Shown in pieces: positions 1 through 5,955 of a stretch of DNA of 6,114 nucleotides. The stretch comes from Nitrosarchaeum sp. (lineage in GTDB: Archaea > Thermoproteota > Nitrososphaeria > Nitrososphaerales > Nitrosopumilaceae). Made by a program: the position numbers and the translations under genes. Under the pieces are notes generated by a model. The model saw only the letters and a list, made by a program, of their open reading frames with translations, did not search any database and had not been told where the DNA came from. The stretch covers positions 1-6,114 of the forward strand of contig JABFSW010000010.1 in the NCBI GenBank assembly GCA_013140415.1. The letters are read 5' to 3'. Position 1 is the first letter of the stretch; each line of letters starts with the position of its first letter.

Positions 1-1577
1 TGATAATGCTTTTACAAATTCCTTCTACTGTTTACGGTGATGGATTAACAATGGAAAATCTTCCTCCTGCAAGTGTAGGTGACAGAGATGCTAGCCTATT
101 TATCAAAATCAGTCCCCCTATACTCACCAAAGATACAGTTGGTGACAAATTTTTAGAGTTACGTCTTTTTGATGCTATAACGGGAGAAACAATTCAACAC
201 ACATCATTTCTTGTGTCAGTTGACAAAGAAGGAAAACTTTTGATGAGAGATTTGTTTCATACACATTCCGGCAATTTAATCATTAAAATTCAATCTGAAG
301 ATCTAGATGTAAATGATGTTGTTGTGTATGGAGATGAAGAACCATTTCAAGGAGGATGGACTTCAGTAAATGATAAAATCACTGTAAAGGCTCCAATTTT
401 ACTTGATGCAGGATTGTACCACTTTGAAATAGAAATTTTTGGAATAGATAATGACCGAATTATATTTGTTCCATCAGAAGCCCCAATATTTGATTCTTGG
501 CTTAGTGTTGGAGATATTTTTAATCAAGTGGTTTCCACAGGAGGTAAATCCTATGATTTGTCTGTTACCTCATATTATGACAAAATAAATAATTTTAATT
601 ATGATGAATCTAAAAAATCGGTCTCATTTTCAATGCCGTTTAACTGGGATACATCAAGACTAGAAAAACAAAACATTTTTGTTCACCAAGAAATTCATTT
701 TCCAACCTCATTTAAAGAATTTTCACAAGCTGGAACATACAAAGCAACTGTAAATGGATTTCCTGTTACAGGTAGAATGTTAATTGCTGATCCATACTCA
801 ATGGACAATACATTAATTCTTCACTTTTTGTTAAGCAAAGAAAATATTTTAGATATTGCAAAAATTAACAAACCTGGAACAAAAACAATGGAATTTAGTC
901 TATCTCCAGATAGTGGATTGACGACAGAAAAAAATTCATTTGACATTAAATTTGATAATGGCGCATTTACTAGAGTACAATATGACTCTAAATTGGTTTC
1001 AGGTGAAAAAATACCATTTGAGATAACTTTTTTTGATAAAGACAACAAGTTACTAAAATGGACCACGTATGGTTACAGAATAGAAGATTCTTCAGGAACT
1101 ATAATTTATGAATCAAAAAATACTGATCCTAATTCACCTGGTATACTTGTTACAGAAGGTATTGACAAACCAGAATTTACTTTTAAATCTGCAGGTAAAT
1201 ACAAGATGACCTTAGCAATTTTCAGTCATGGATTAGATAATTTACAAACATTTTCTGGAATATCTAGTACATCATTTGATATCGGTTCAGGCTCAGAAAG
1301 CAATCAAATTCCATCTTGGATTAAAAATAATGCAGGATGGTGGGCAGATGGCTCAATTGATGATAATTCTTTTGTTCAAGGCATACAATATTTGATCAAA
1401 GAAGGTATAATGAAAATTCCACAAACTTCTCAAGGTTTAGGTTCAGTAACAAATCAAATTCCATCTTGGATTAAAAATAATGCAGGATGGTGGGCAGATG
1501 GCTCAATTGATGATAATTCTTTTGTTCAAGGCATACAATATTTGATCAAAGAAGGTATAATGAAAATTGAGAAATAA
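1..1577 (+). CDS. Secreted beta-rich protein with two C-terminal Trp-rich modules, 5' partial
   Basis: Exported protein of unknown function. The frame is open to the left edge (first full codon at 3), and the first ATG (6) would leave only about eleven residues before the likely signal cleavage site V-Y-G. The paralogue at 1797 has a full hydrophobic signal peptide ending in the same V-Y-G, so I read this gene as cut by the window rather than starting at 6. Counting from the ATG at 6, residues about 25-430 form a beta-strand-rich, cysteine-free ectodomain. Its middle (about 190-214, with YYDKI and FSMPF motifs) aligns clearly with the paralogue. Residues 435-473 and 485-523 are two copies of the Trp-rich module with a 50-residue period. 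There is no C-terminal membrane helix. It is the first visible gene of an operon, with the next gene 22 bases on. Secretion is inferred; surface retention by the modules is speculation. Confidence 0.9.
   Translation, partial: IMLLQIPSTVYGDGLTMENLPPASVGDRDASLFIKISPPILTKDTVGDKFLELRLFDAITGETIQHTSFLVSVDKEGKLLMRDLFHTHSGNLIIKIQSEDLDVNDVVVYGDEEPFQGGWTSVNDKITVKAPILLDAGLYHFEIEIFGIDNDRIIFVPSEAPIFDSWLSVGDIFNQVVSTGGKSYDLSVTSYYDKINNFNYDESKKSVSFSMPFNWDTSRLEKQNIFVHQEIHFPTSFKEFSQAGTYKATVNGFPVTGRMLIADPYSMDNTLILHFLLSKENILDIAKINKPGTKTMEFSLSPDSGLTTEKNSFDIKFDNGAFTRVQYDSKLVSGEKIPFEITFFDKDNKLLKWTTYGYRIEDSSGTIIYESKNTDPNSPGILVTEGIDKPEFTFKSAGKYKMTLAIFSHGLDNLQTFSGISSTSFDIGSGSESNQIPSWIKNNAGWWADGSIDDNSFVQGIQYLIKEGIMKIPQTSQGLGSVTNQIPSWIKNNAGWWADGSIDDNSFVQGIQYLIKEGIMKIEK
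1302..1568 (+). repeat. Perfect 117-bp tandem duplication coding for two Trp-rich modules
   Basis: Bases 1302-1418 and 1452-1568 are identical at all 117 positions, including synonymous sites. They are offset by exactly 150 bases (50 codons) and separated by a 33-base linker coding for a Gln/Ser/Gly-rich stretch. Each copy encodes one module: P-x-W-I-K, then A-G-W-W, a Gly-Ser-Ile-Asp-Asp turn, then F-V-Q-G-I-Q-Y-L-I. Identity stops at both edges (c/a at 1301/1451, c/g at 1419/1569). The lack of silent differences suggests a recent duplication or ongoing homogenisation. Confidence 0.97.
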
Positions 1578-1589
1578 TTTTACTGATCT

Positions 1590-1594
1590 GTGAT
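1590..1594 (+). promoter_or_regulatory. Possible ribosome binding site GTGAT
   Basis: GTGAT can pair with the ATCAC near the 3' end of archaeal 16S rRNA and sits 5 bases before the ATG at 1600. It is short and could be chance, but it fits a gene inside an operon, which cannot be leaderless. Confidence 0.4.
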
Positions 1595-1599
1595 AAAAT

Positions 1600-1806
1600 A
1601 TGAAAGACATTAACGATATTCTTCCAAAGGTACCTCACATGAGATGGGGAGCTTTAATGAACAAAGCACCAACTAATGTAAAAGTAGAAGAAATGAACAA
1701 AATTTTTCCTCATAATGGAAAATGGCATACTGTTTTTGAAGAAAAAGATCAAGTAACTATTGATGGTAAACAAATTTGGAAAAAAGATCCAAACAAATGG
1801 ACTTGA
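1600..1806 (+). CDS. Small basic cytoplasmic protein of unknown function (68 aa)
   Basis: I do not recognise a family. The protein has no signal peptide or membrane segment and no cysteine, and carries a slight net positive charge. The N-terminal half looks helical and amphipathic (about residues 24-35). The C-terminal part (about 40-66) holds three Trp and alternating hydrophobic and charged residues around a D-G turn, which suggests a beta hairpin. The ATG has a possible ribosome binding site, starts 22 bases after the preceding gene, and the end overlaps the next gene by 10 bases, so it is probably cotranscribed and translationally coupled. A cytoplasmic-looking protein between two paralogous exported proteins might be a partner in their production, or an unrelated gene in the same transcript. 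The close packing makes a real gene likely. Confidence 0.75.
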   Translation: MKDINDILPKVPHMRWGALMNKAPTNVKVEEMNKIFPHNGKWHTVFEEKDQVTIDGKQIWKKDPNKWT

Positions 1807-3368
1807 GGAAAAAATCTTTACATCTTCTAATTTTTTTATCAATCTTCATCCTCATTCCACTAACAATTGTAAATGTTTATGGTCATGGTGTCGGAAGCGA
1901 GATATTTCCACCTGTTGATCTATATGAAAAACAAGTAAGTTTAGAAGTTTCATCATCTCCAAATAATCCAGATGAAAGTGATGATCAACAAATATCTATT
2001 TCATTAATTGATTTTGATTCAAAAATTACACTTAGGGATGTCACATTTTTGATAAAATCTAGTCGTGGTGAACAATTTCTTTTTGAAAAAGAATTTCAAA
2101 GTGATAATGGATTCCTAGTCTTTAATTTTATATCAGAAAATACTACAACAATTCAAGTTCAAGAAGAAAATAAAGAGAATTTCTTTGATTCATTACTTGG
2201 ATTAGACAATAAAATAGTAAATGTAAATGGTCCAAAATTAAATGAAGGAGGACTTTACAAGTTTGATATTAGTATTATTACAGCTGATGATTATTCAAAG
2301 AAATTAGATGTACCGTTGACTTTCAATGCAGGAATTTCAATTGCACAAAAATCTAAACACGAAATTAATCATCCTATTTTTGGTCCTCAAATAATCAATG
2401 TTGTTACGTATTATGATGAAATAAAGAACTTTCAATATGATGTTAAATCTAAGGAAATTACTTTTTCAATGCCTTTTGAATGGAGTGTCACTAACATCAA
2501 TCAGACATCTGTAATCCATGAAGAATTAGTAATTCCAAAAACATTTGGAGATCTATTGGTATCTGGATTTTCTATGTATGTAAATGGAATCAAACTATCT
2601 GATGATATTGTAACTATCGATGATTTCTTTTCTGATGGAAGGGTAGTACATTTTATTATTAGTCAAAAAGAATTATGGAATATTTACAATCATGATACAA
2701 GTCAAAATAGAATGAATTTTCTTATCAAACCAAATTCAGATGATATTCAATTAAGTTCCGTAACTGAAAATGGACAATTTCGAGTTCTTGTATCGTGGGA
2801 ACCACAAAATTTACAATCAAATTCCAAAACAACAATCTATTTTGATATTACTGATATTTTTCTAAAAAACAGACCAATAGCAGTAAATTATGATTTTTCA
2901 ATTACTCAAAATGATAAAATAATTTTTAAACAAAGTGGATTCAGTAGTGATTCTAAAGAAAACCATAACACAGCAGAATTTACAATACCTGATGATGTAA
3001 CTGGAATTGTGCATCTAAATTTCCAAAATCTTGGAGATAACAATCTTGCAAAAACATCTATTCCAATTATAATTAATCCAATAACGCATGAAAATAATAT
3101 TTCAATACCTAAATGGATTAAAAATAATGCAGGATGGTGGGCAGATGGACAAATTGACGACGATTCATTTGTGCAGGGAATTCAATACCTAATCAAAGAA
3201 AAAATAATGGAGATTCCACAAACTGCTCAAGGTTCAGGCTCAGAAAGCAATCAAATTCCATCTTGGATTAAAAATAATGCAGGATGGTGGGCAGATGGAC
3301 AAATTGATGATGAAACATTTGTACAGGGAATTCAATATTTAATACAAAATAGAATTCTTCACATCTAG
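1797..3368 (+). CDS. Secreted beta-rich protein with two C-terminal Trp-rich modules (523 aa)
   Basis: Exported paralogue of the protein ending at 1577; function unknown. I chose the ATG at 1797 because it gives a standard signal peptide: basic DLRKK, a hydrophobic core at about residues 8-25, and a V-Y-G cleavage site after residue 29. A TTG at 1776 would add seven charged residues, and a TTG at 1803 would overlap the upstream stop as TTGA. The mature protein would begin His-Gly. The ectodomain (about 40-430) is beta-rich and cysteine-free, with YYDEI and FSMPFEW motifs (about 205-229) shared with the paralogue, and has N-x-S/T sequons near 115, 235 and 434. Trp-rich modules lie at about 437-474 and 487-523, again with a 50-residue period. 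It has no C-terminal anchor. It overlaps the 68-residue gene by 10 bases, suggesting coupled translation. An immunoglobulin-like fold is a guess from strand pattern only. Confidence 0.92.
   Translation: MDLRKKSLHLLIFLSIFILIPLTIVNVYGHGVGSEIFPPVDLYEKQVSLEVSSSPNNPDESDDQQISISLIDFDSKITLRDVTFLIKSSRGEQFLFEKEFQSDNGFLVFNFISENTTTIQVQEENKENFFDSLLGLDNKIVNVNGPKLNEGGLYKFDISIITADDYSKKLDVPLTFNAGISIAQKSKHEINHPIFGPQIINVVTYYDEIKNFQYDVKSKEITFSMPFEWSVTNINQTSVIHEELVIPKTFGDLLVSGFSMYVNGIKLSDDIVTIDDFFSDGRVVHFIISQKELWNIYNHDTSQNRMNFLIKPNSDDIQLSSVTENGQFRVLVSWEPQNLQSNSKTTIYFDITDIFLKNRPIAVNYDFSITQNDKIIFKQSGFSSDSKENHNTAEFTIPDDVTGIVHLNFQNLGDNNLAKTSIPIIINPITHENNISIPKWIKNNAGWWADGQIDDDSFVQGIQYLIKEKIMEIPQTAQGSGSESNQIPSWIKNNAGWWADGQIDDETFVQGIQYLIQNRILHI
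3105..3365 (+). repeat. Tandem pair of Trp-rich modules, 150-bp period
   Basis: The two modules start at 3105 and 3255. Bases 3114-3157 and 3264-3307 are identical (44 of 44), after which the copies diverge, at many third positions and in several residues near the C-terminus. The 150-base spacing matches the pair in the paralogue. The linker and start of the second copy (3231-3298) are identical to 1284-1351. Confidence 0.93.
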
Positions 3369-3391
3369 TTAGAAATGTGAACTACTCTTTT
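3366..3391 (+). terminator. Weak possible terminator
   Basis: A 5-bp inverted repeat (TAGTT at 3366-3370, AACTA at 3380-3384) with a 9-base loop is followed by CTCTTTT. The stem is short and the T-run only four bases, so this is suggestive at best. It sits where the operon should end, just before a new TATA-like element. Confidence 0.25.
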
Positions 3392-3393
3392 AA

Positions 3394-3404
3394 TCTATAA
3401 AATA
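3394..3404 (+). promoter_or_regulatory. TATA-like promoter element for the third secreted-protein gene
   Basis: TCTATAAAATA resembles an archaeal TATA box. A start site about 25 bases downstream would fall near 3424-3428, about 16-20 bases before the TTG at 3444. It lies in the 75-base gap after the preceding operon and is the best promoter candidate there. Confidence 0.5.
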
Positions 3405-3443
3405 CATATTGTACTAAAACAAGAGAAATGACAGATTAATTAA

Positions 3444-4742
3444 TTGAAAACTGTCAATCAAGCTCACTTGAAAAATCAATACCTGGATTCAAATGTGTTA
3501 TCAACTCTTATTAGTTTATCACAATCAAAAATAATATTTCTTCTAATTGGATTCATGTTTACTACATTACTGATTTCTCAATTTACATTTGCTGAAGTTT
3601 TCATACCACCACAAGAATATCTTGGATATTTTGATTATGAGGGTGTATACACAGTTGGAGGCAATGTAAAAAACCAAAACGATTATGCAGTAATTCCAAT
3701 CATTTCAGTTTCTGTAATTGATGGAGAAAATACATTTACTAAGACAATATTTCACGTTCCAATTCCACCAAAAACAGATATTCCATTTAAGACAAAATTT
3801 CCTGAAGTTACAGGAAATACTCCTATCTTACTAGAAGCTGAACTCAAATTTGTAAAAACACAAAAAGATCCAATATCAATTGAGATTCTTTATGATAAAA
3901 CATTAATCAAACATGATGATGGTCATGTTACAGGAAGAATTCATAATAATGGAAACCAAACTATCTTCAATCCAAAAATTCTTGCGATAGCTCATGGTAA
4001 TGGAACAGTGCTTGATATTGTTCACAATATTGAATATATTGATAAAATAGAACCTGATCAAATTCTAGAATTTTCAATGTATCCTGATCCTTCAATAACT
4101 GATGATGTTTTTTTCTATAGCTGCTTTGCCCCTGTAGATAGTACTGTTGTTCCTGTTACCACAAAGAAAAATGGAGGTGATTTTGATTTTAGGTATGATT
4201 CAGGTGCATGGTATTCTGCTGCTAAATTCAATGAAGAAGGAACAACTCTTACAATACGTGGATACAATAGTTATCCGCTTGAGACTTATGCAAACTTTGA
4301 ATTTCCACAAATTTCAGGTAAAGAAAAATTCAATATTACTCTAAATGATAAACCTGTAAAATTTATTCAAAGTATAGATGATACTGGGTTTTGGCATATT
4401 GCATTTACTGTAGAGCCAACATCACAAGGAATTCTAAAGATTACTGGTTTTGAAAAAGGTCTACCTCCTGAAACCTCTAAAATTCCACAATGGATAAAAA
4501 CAAATGCAAATTGGTGGTCTACAGATCAAATATCAGATTCAGAATTTCTTGAAGGAATAGATTTCTTGTTTGAAAAAGGAATTGTTGTAGTAACATCAAA
4601 AGAAGTAACTGCTCAATCAAATTGGAAACTACCACCATGGATTAAAATAACTGCATCTTGGTGGTCTGAAGATAAAATTTCAGATGATGATTTTCTAAAC
4701 ATGATTAAAAATCTTGTGAAACGAAAAATAATTATAATTTAA
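3444..4742 (+). CDS. Secreted protein with FxLYD-like domains and two Trp-rich modules (432 aa)
   Basis: Exported protein of unknown function, sharing the C-terminal modules but not an obvious ectodomain with its upstream neighbours. An in-frame TAA at 3441 limits the start. TTG at 3444 gives a long 28-residue lead before the hydrophobic core (about 29-46) and a likely cleavage after F-T-F-A (residue 50). TTG at 3468 or GTG at 3495 would give a more usual signal length, so the start is uncertain. Two segments, about 66-120 (VGGNVKNQND) and 158-215 (HVTGRIHNNG, then IEPDQ), have the pattern of FxLYD-type beta domains: a strand, an N-x-G/N-D turn, then a P-x-[QT] loop. A third beta region spans about 245-335. 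Sequons lie at 171, 186 and 297, and one Cys at 227. Modules begin at 347 and 396 (49-residue period). FxLYD assignment is by eye. Confidence 0.87.
   Translation: MKTVNQAHLKNQYLDSNVLSTLISLSQSKIIFLLIGFMFTTLLISQFTFAEVFIPPQEYLGYFDYEGVYTVGGNVKNQNDYAVIPIISVSVIDGENTFTKTIFHVPIPPKTDIPFKTKFPEVTGNTPILLEAELKFVKTQKDPISIEILYDKTLIKHDDGHVTGRIHNNGNQTIFNPKILAIAHGNGTVLDIVHNIEYIDKIEPDQILEFSMYPDPSITDDVFFYSCFAPVDSTVVPVTTKKNGGDFDFRYDSGAWYSAAKFNEEGTTLTIRGYNSYPLETYANFEFPQISGKEKFNITLNDKPVKFIQSIDDTGFWHIAFTVEPTSQGILKITGFEKGLPPETSKIPQWIKTNANWWSTDQISDSEFLEGIDFLFEKGIVVVTSKEVTAQSNWKLPPWIKITASWWSEDKISDDDFLNMIKNLVKRKIIII
4482..4739 (+). repeat. Diverged tandem pair of Trp-rich modules, 147-bp period
   Basis: The modules begin at 4482 and 4629. 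Both keep P-x-W-I-K, A-x-W-W, I-S-D, a Phe, and an Ile/Leu heptad-like tail, but the Gly-Gly-rich parts seen in the other pairs are replaced (W-W-S-T-D and W-W-S-E-D). The spacing is 49 codons rather than 50. These are the oldest-looking copies in the window and show which positions are constrained. Confidence 0.88.
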
Positions 4743-4760
4743 TTTACTTAATACGATAAA

Positions 4761-4770
4761 TCTTATTATA
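4761..4770 (+). promoter_or_regulatory. TATA-like promoter element for the rhomboid gene
   Basis: TCTTATTATA is centred about 30 bases before the ATG at 4797, in the 54-base gap after the preceding gene. A start site about 26 bases downstream would fall almost on the ATG, so the transcript would be leaderless or nearly so. No Shine-Dalgarno site is seen before the ATG, which agrees. Confidence 0.55.
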
Positions 4771-4796
4771 CAAACTTCAATTAATCTTAATATCTA

Positions 4797-5567
4797 ATGT
4801 TTCCATTACGAGATGAAAATCCACATCCTCCAGGATACAAACCAAAGGTAACTTATGTCTTAATTGCAATTAATGTTTTAGTATTTCTTATTGAAATTGC
4901 ATATACTGGGCAATTTATAGAATTTACAAATAACAGTGCATATAATTTATTTTATAATTGGGGAGCAGTACCAAATTGTGTTACGGGGGGAACTGTATCA
5001 AACATAGATTTTGGTGAAGGTCCACTACAAGTTGCATGTCCTGATGCACCATACATCTCTCTTCTAAGTTCTATTTTCTTGCATGGTGGTGCAATGCATC
5101 TTGGCGGTAACATGTTATTTTTGTGGATATTTGGTGATAACATCGAACTAAAGTTTGGTAAAATAAAATATCTAGCAATTTATCTAATATGGGGAATAAG
5201 TGCAGGATTAGTCCACATACTTGGTGATCCTGCTAGCGTAATTCCTGCAGTAGGTGCATCTGGTGCAATCTCTGGAGTGCTTGGTGCATATCTTGTAATT
5301 TTTCCAAGAGCTAAAATTCAGACTGCTATGATGATGGGATTCTTTATGAGAATGATGCATATTCAAGCAAGGTGGTTCTTACCATTCTGGCTTGTCTTTC
5401 AAAATTTACTCCCATTTTTCATAGGAGGATTTGGTGTTGCAGGAGGCGGTGTTGCATATCTTGCTCATATTGGTGGATTTGTAGTAGGACTTGCTACAGG
5501 TTATCTATACAAGAAAACACATAGTTCTGATTTTACTTATGGAACAAGATATGGGTATAAAGCCTAA
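4797..5567 (+). CDS. Rhomboid family intramembrane serine protease (256 aa)
   Basis: Integral membrane protease expected to cut transmembrane segments of other proteins within the bilayer. The catalytic dyad is intact: Ser155 in G-A-S-G-A and His224 in A-H-I-G-G. The HGGAMHLGGN motif supplies the conserved His101 and Asn105 (HxxxN, oxyanion site). Six hydrophobic segments fit the basic prokaryotic rhomboid core: about 18-38, 88-115, 123-142, 150-170, 190-214 and 217-238. Length is normal for a minimal rhomboid. The loop between helices 1 and 2 (about 39-88) is extended and carries Cys61 and Cys81, the only two cysteines, which could form a disulphide outside the cell. A Met-rich stretch (177-187) precedes helix 5. 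The ATG has a well-placed TATA-like box. It follows three exported-protein genes; its substrates cannot be read from the sequence. Confidence 0.96.
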   Translation: MFPLRDENPHPPGYKPKVTYVLIAINVLVFLIEIAYTGQFIEFTNNSAYNLFYNWGAVPNCVTGGTVSNIDFGEGPLQVACPDAPYISLLSSIFLHGGAMHLGGNMLFLWIFGDNIELKFGKIKYLAIYLIWGISAGLVHILGDPASVIPAVGASGAISGVLGAYLVIFPRAKIQTAMMMGFFMRMMHIQARWFLPFWLVFQNLLPFFIGGFGVAGGGVAYLAHIGGFVVGLATGYLYKKTHSSDFTYGTRYGYKA

Positions 5568-5582
5568 CTAGATACTCTAAAG

Positions 5583-5589
5583 AATAAAT
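5583..5589 (+). promoter_or_regulatory. Weak TATA-like element before the tautomerase gene
   Basis: AATAAAT is centred about 28 bases before the ATG at 5614, the distance expected for a leaderless transcript. The match is weak in AT-rich DNA; read-through from the rhomboid gene (46-base gap) is the alternative. Confidence 0.3.
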
Positions 5590-5613
5590 CAATGAAACTT
5601 TTTCAAAATAATC

Positions 5614-5790
5614 ATGCCGTTGATTACAGTATCAATGTACCCAGGAAGAACTCAACAACAAAAAGATGAATATGCAAAAGCAATCACAAAATCAGCCGTA
5701 GAAATTCTTAAAACAAAAGAGTCTCACGTGATTGTAGTTTTTGAGGATAATCCAAAAGAAAATTGGTTTCTAGCAGGAAACCAACTTTAA
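5614..5790 (+). CDS. 4-oxalocrotonate tautomerase-like protein (58 aa)
   Basis: Small tautomerase-superfamily protein. After removal of Met the chain begins with Pro-1, the general base of this family, in P-L-I-T-V-S. Family features in order: a first beta strand; Y-P-G-R-T with Arg11 at the position of the catalytic Arg11 of 4-oxalocrotonate tautomerase; one long helix (about 13-32); a second strand (H-V-I-V-V-F); and E-N-W-F-L-A-G near the C-terminus. The position matching Arg39 is Ile and that matching Phe50 is Trp, so the original substrate chemistry may not be kept, and the true substrate is unknown. Such proteins usually assemble as hexamers. The length is typical (58 against about 62), and the ATG-CCG start is required by Pro-1. 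It lies 46 bases after the rhomboid gene and ends in a T-rich tract. Confidence 0.9.
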   Translation: MPLITVSMYPGRTQQQKDEYAKAITKSAVEILKTKESHVIVVFEDNPKENWFLAGNQL

Positions 5791-5799
5791 TTATTTTTT
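5791..5799 (+). terminator. Poly-T terminator after the tautomerase gene
   Basis: TTATTTTTT begins directly after the stop codon. Archaeal RNA polymerase terminates at T-rich stretches without needing a hairpin. It precedes a gap of about 165 bases before the next supported start, which fits the end of a transcript. Confidence 0.5.
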
Positions 5800-5860
5800 A
5801 AAAAGAAAGACTGGAATAATTTCTCTTTAGTCACAGGTGCAGACATGTACATATAGTCAG

Positions 5861-5888
5861 TTACATAACTTACAACCAATTTACATAA
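5861..5888 (+). repeat. Paired TTACATAA direct repeat upstream of the nitrilase gene
   Basis: TTACATAA occurs at 5861-5868 and 5881-5888, a 20-base period close to two helical turns, so both copies face the same side of the DNA. They lie about 35-60 bases before the TATA-like element at 5920. A regulator site is possible, but chance is hard to exclude in such AT-rich DNA. Confidence 0.3.
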
Positions 5889-5919
5889 TAACAAAATGGT
5901 ACATTTCATATTTGTATTA

Positions 5920-5928
5920 CTTATACTT
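5920..5928 (+). promoter_or_regulatory. TATA-like promoter element for the nitrilase-family gene
   Basis: CTTATACTT lies about 32 bases before the ATG at 5956; a start site about 26 bases downstream would fall near 5949. This supports the ATG at 5956 rather than the upstream in-frame ATG at 5896, which would place the promoter inside the gene. A second TATA-like run at 5938-5944 is too close to the ATG. Confidence 0.45.
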
Positions 5929-5955
5929 TTATTCTCATTTATAATTACAAATTTT

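Noticed and set aside
821..1066. Minus-strand 81-codon frame inside the first secreted gene
   Set aside because: It lies wholly within a clearly coding region that has a well-matched paralogue; it is a shadow frame without family features.
1302..1568. CRISPR-like or transposon-type repeat
   Set aside because: The repeats are only two, 117 bases long, in frame and protein-coding, with no inverted ends, spacer array or transposase.
4147..4344. Alternative + frame of 65 codons inside the third secreted gene
   Set aside because: It overlaps the conserved beta region in another frame and has no start signals or recognisable features.
5593..5605. TGAAA/TTTCA inverted repeat before the tautomerase gene
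   Set aside because: A 5-bp stem with a 3-base loop is expected by chance in AT-rich DNA and may lie upstream of the transcript start.
5896..5955. In-frame N-terminal extension of the nitrilase gene (a possible signal anchor)
   Set aside because: The 20 hydrophobic residues come from AT-rich promoter-like DNA containing a TATA-like box, and the family's conserved first strand begins exactly at the ATG at 5956.
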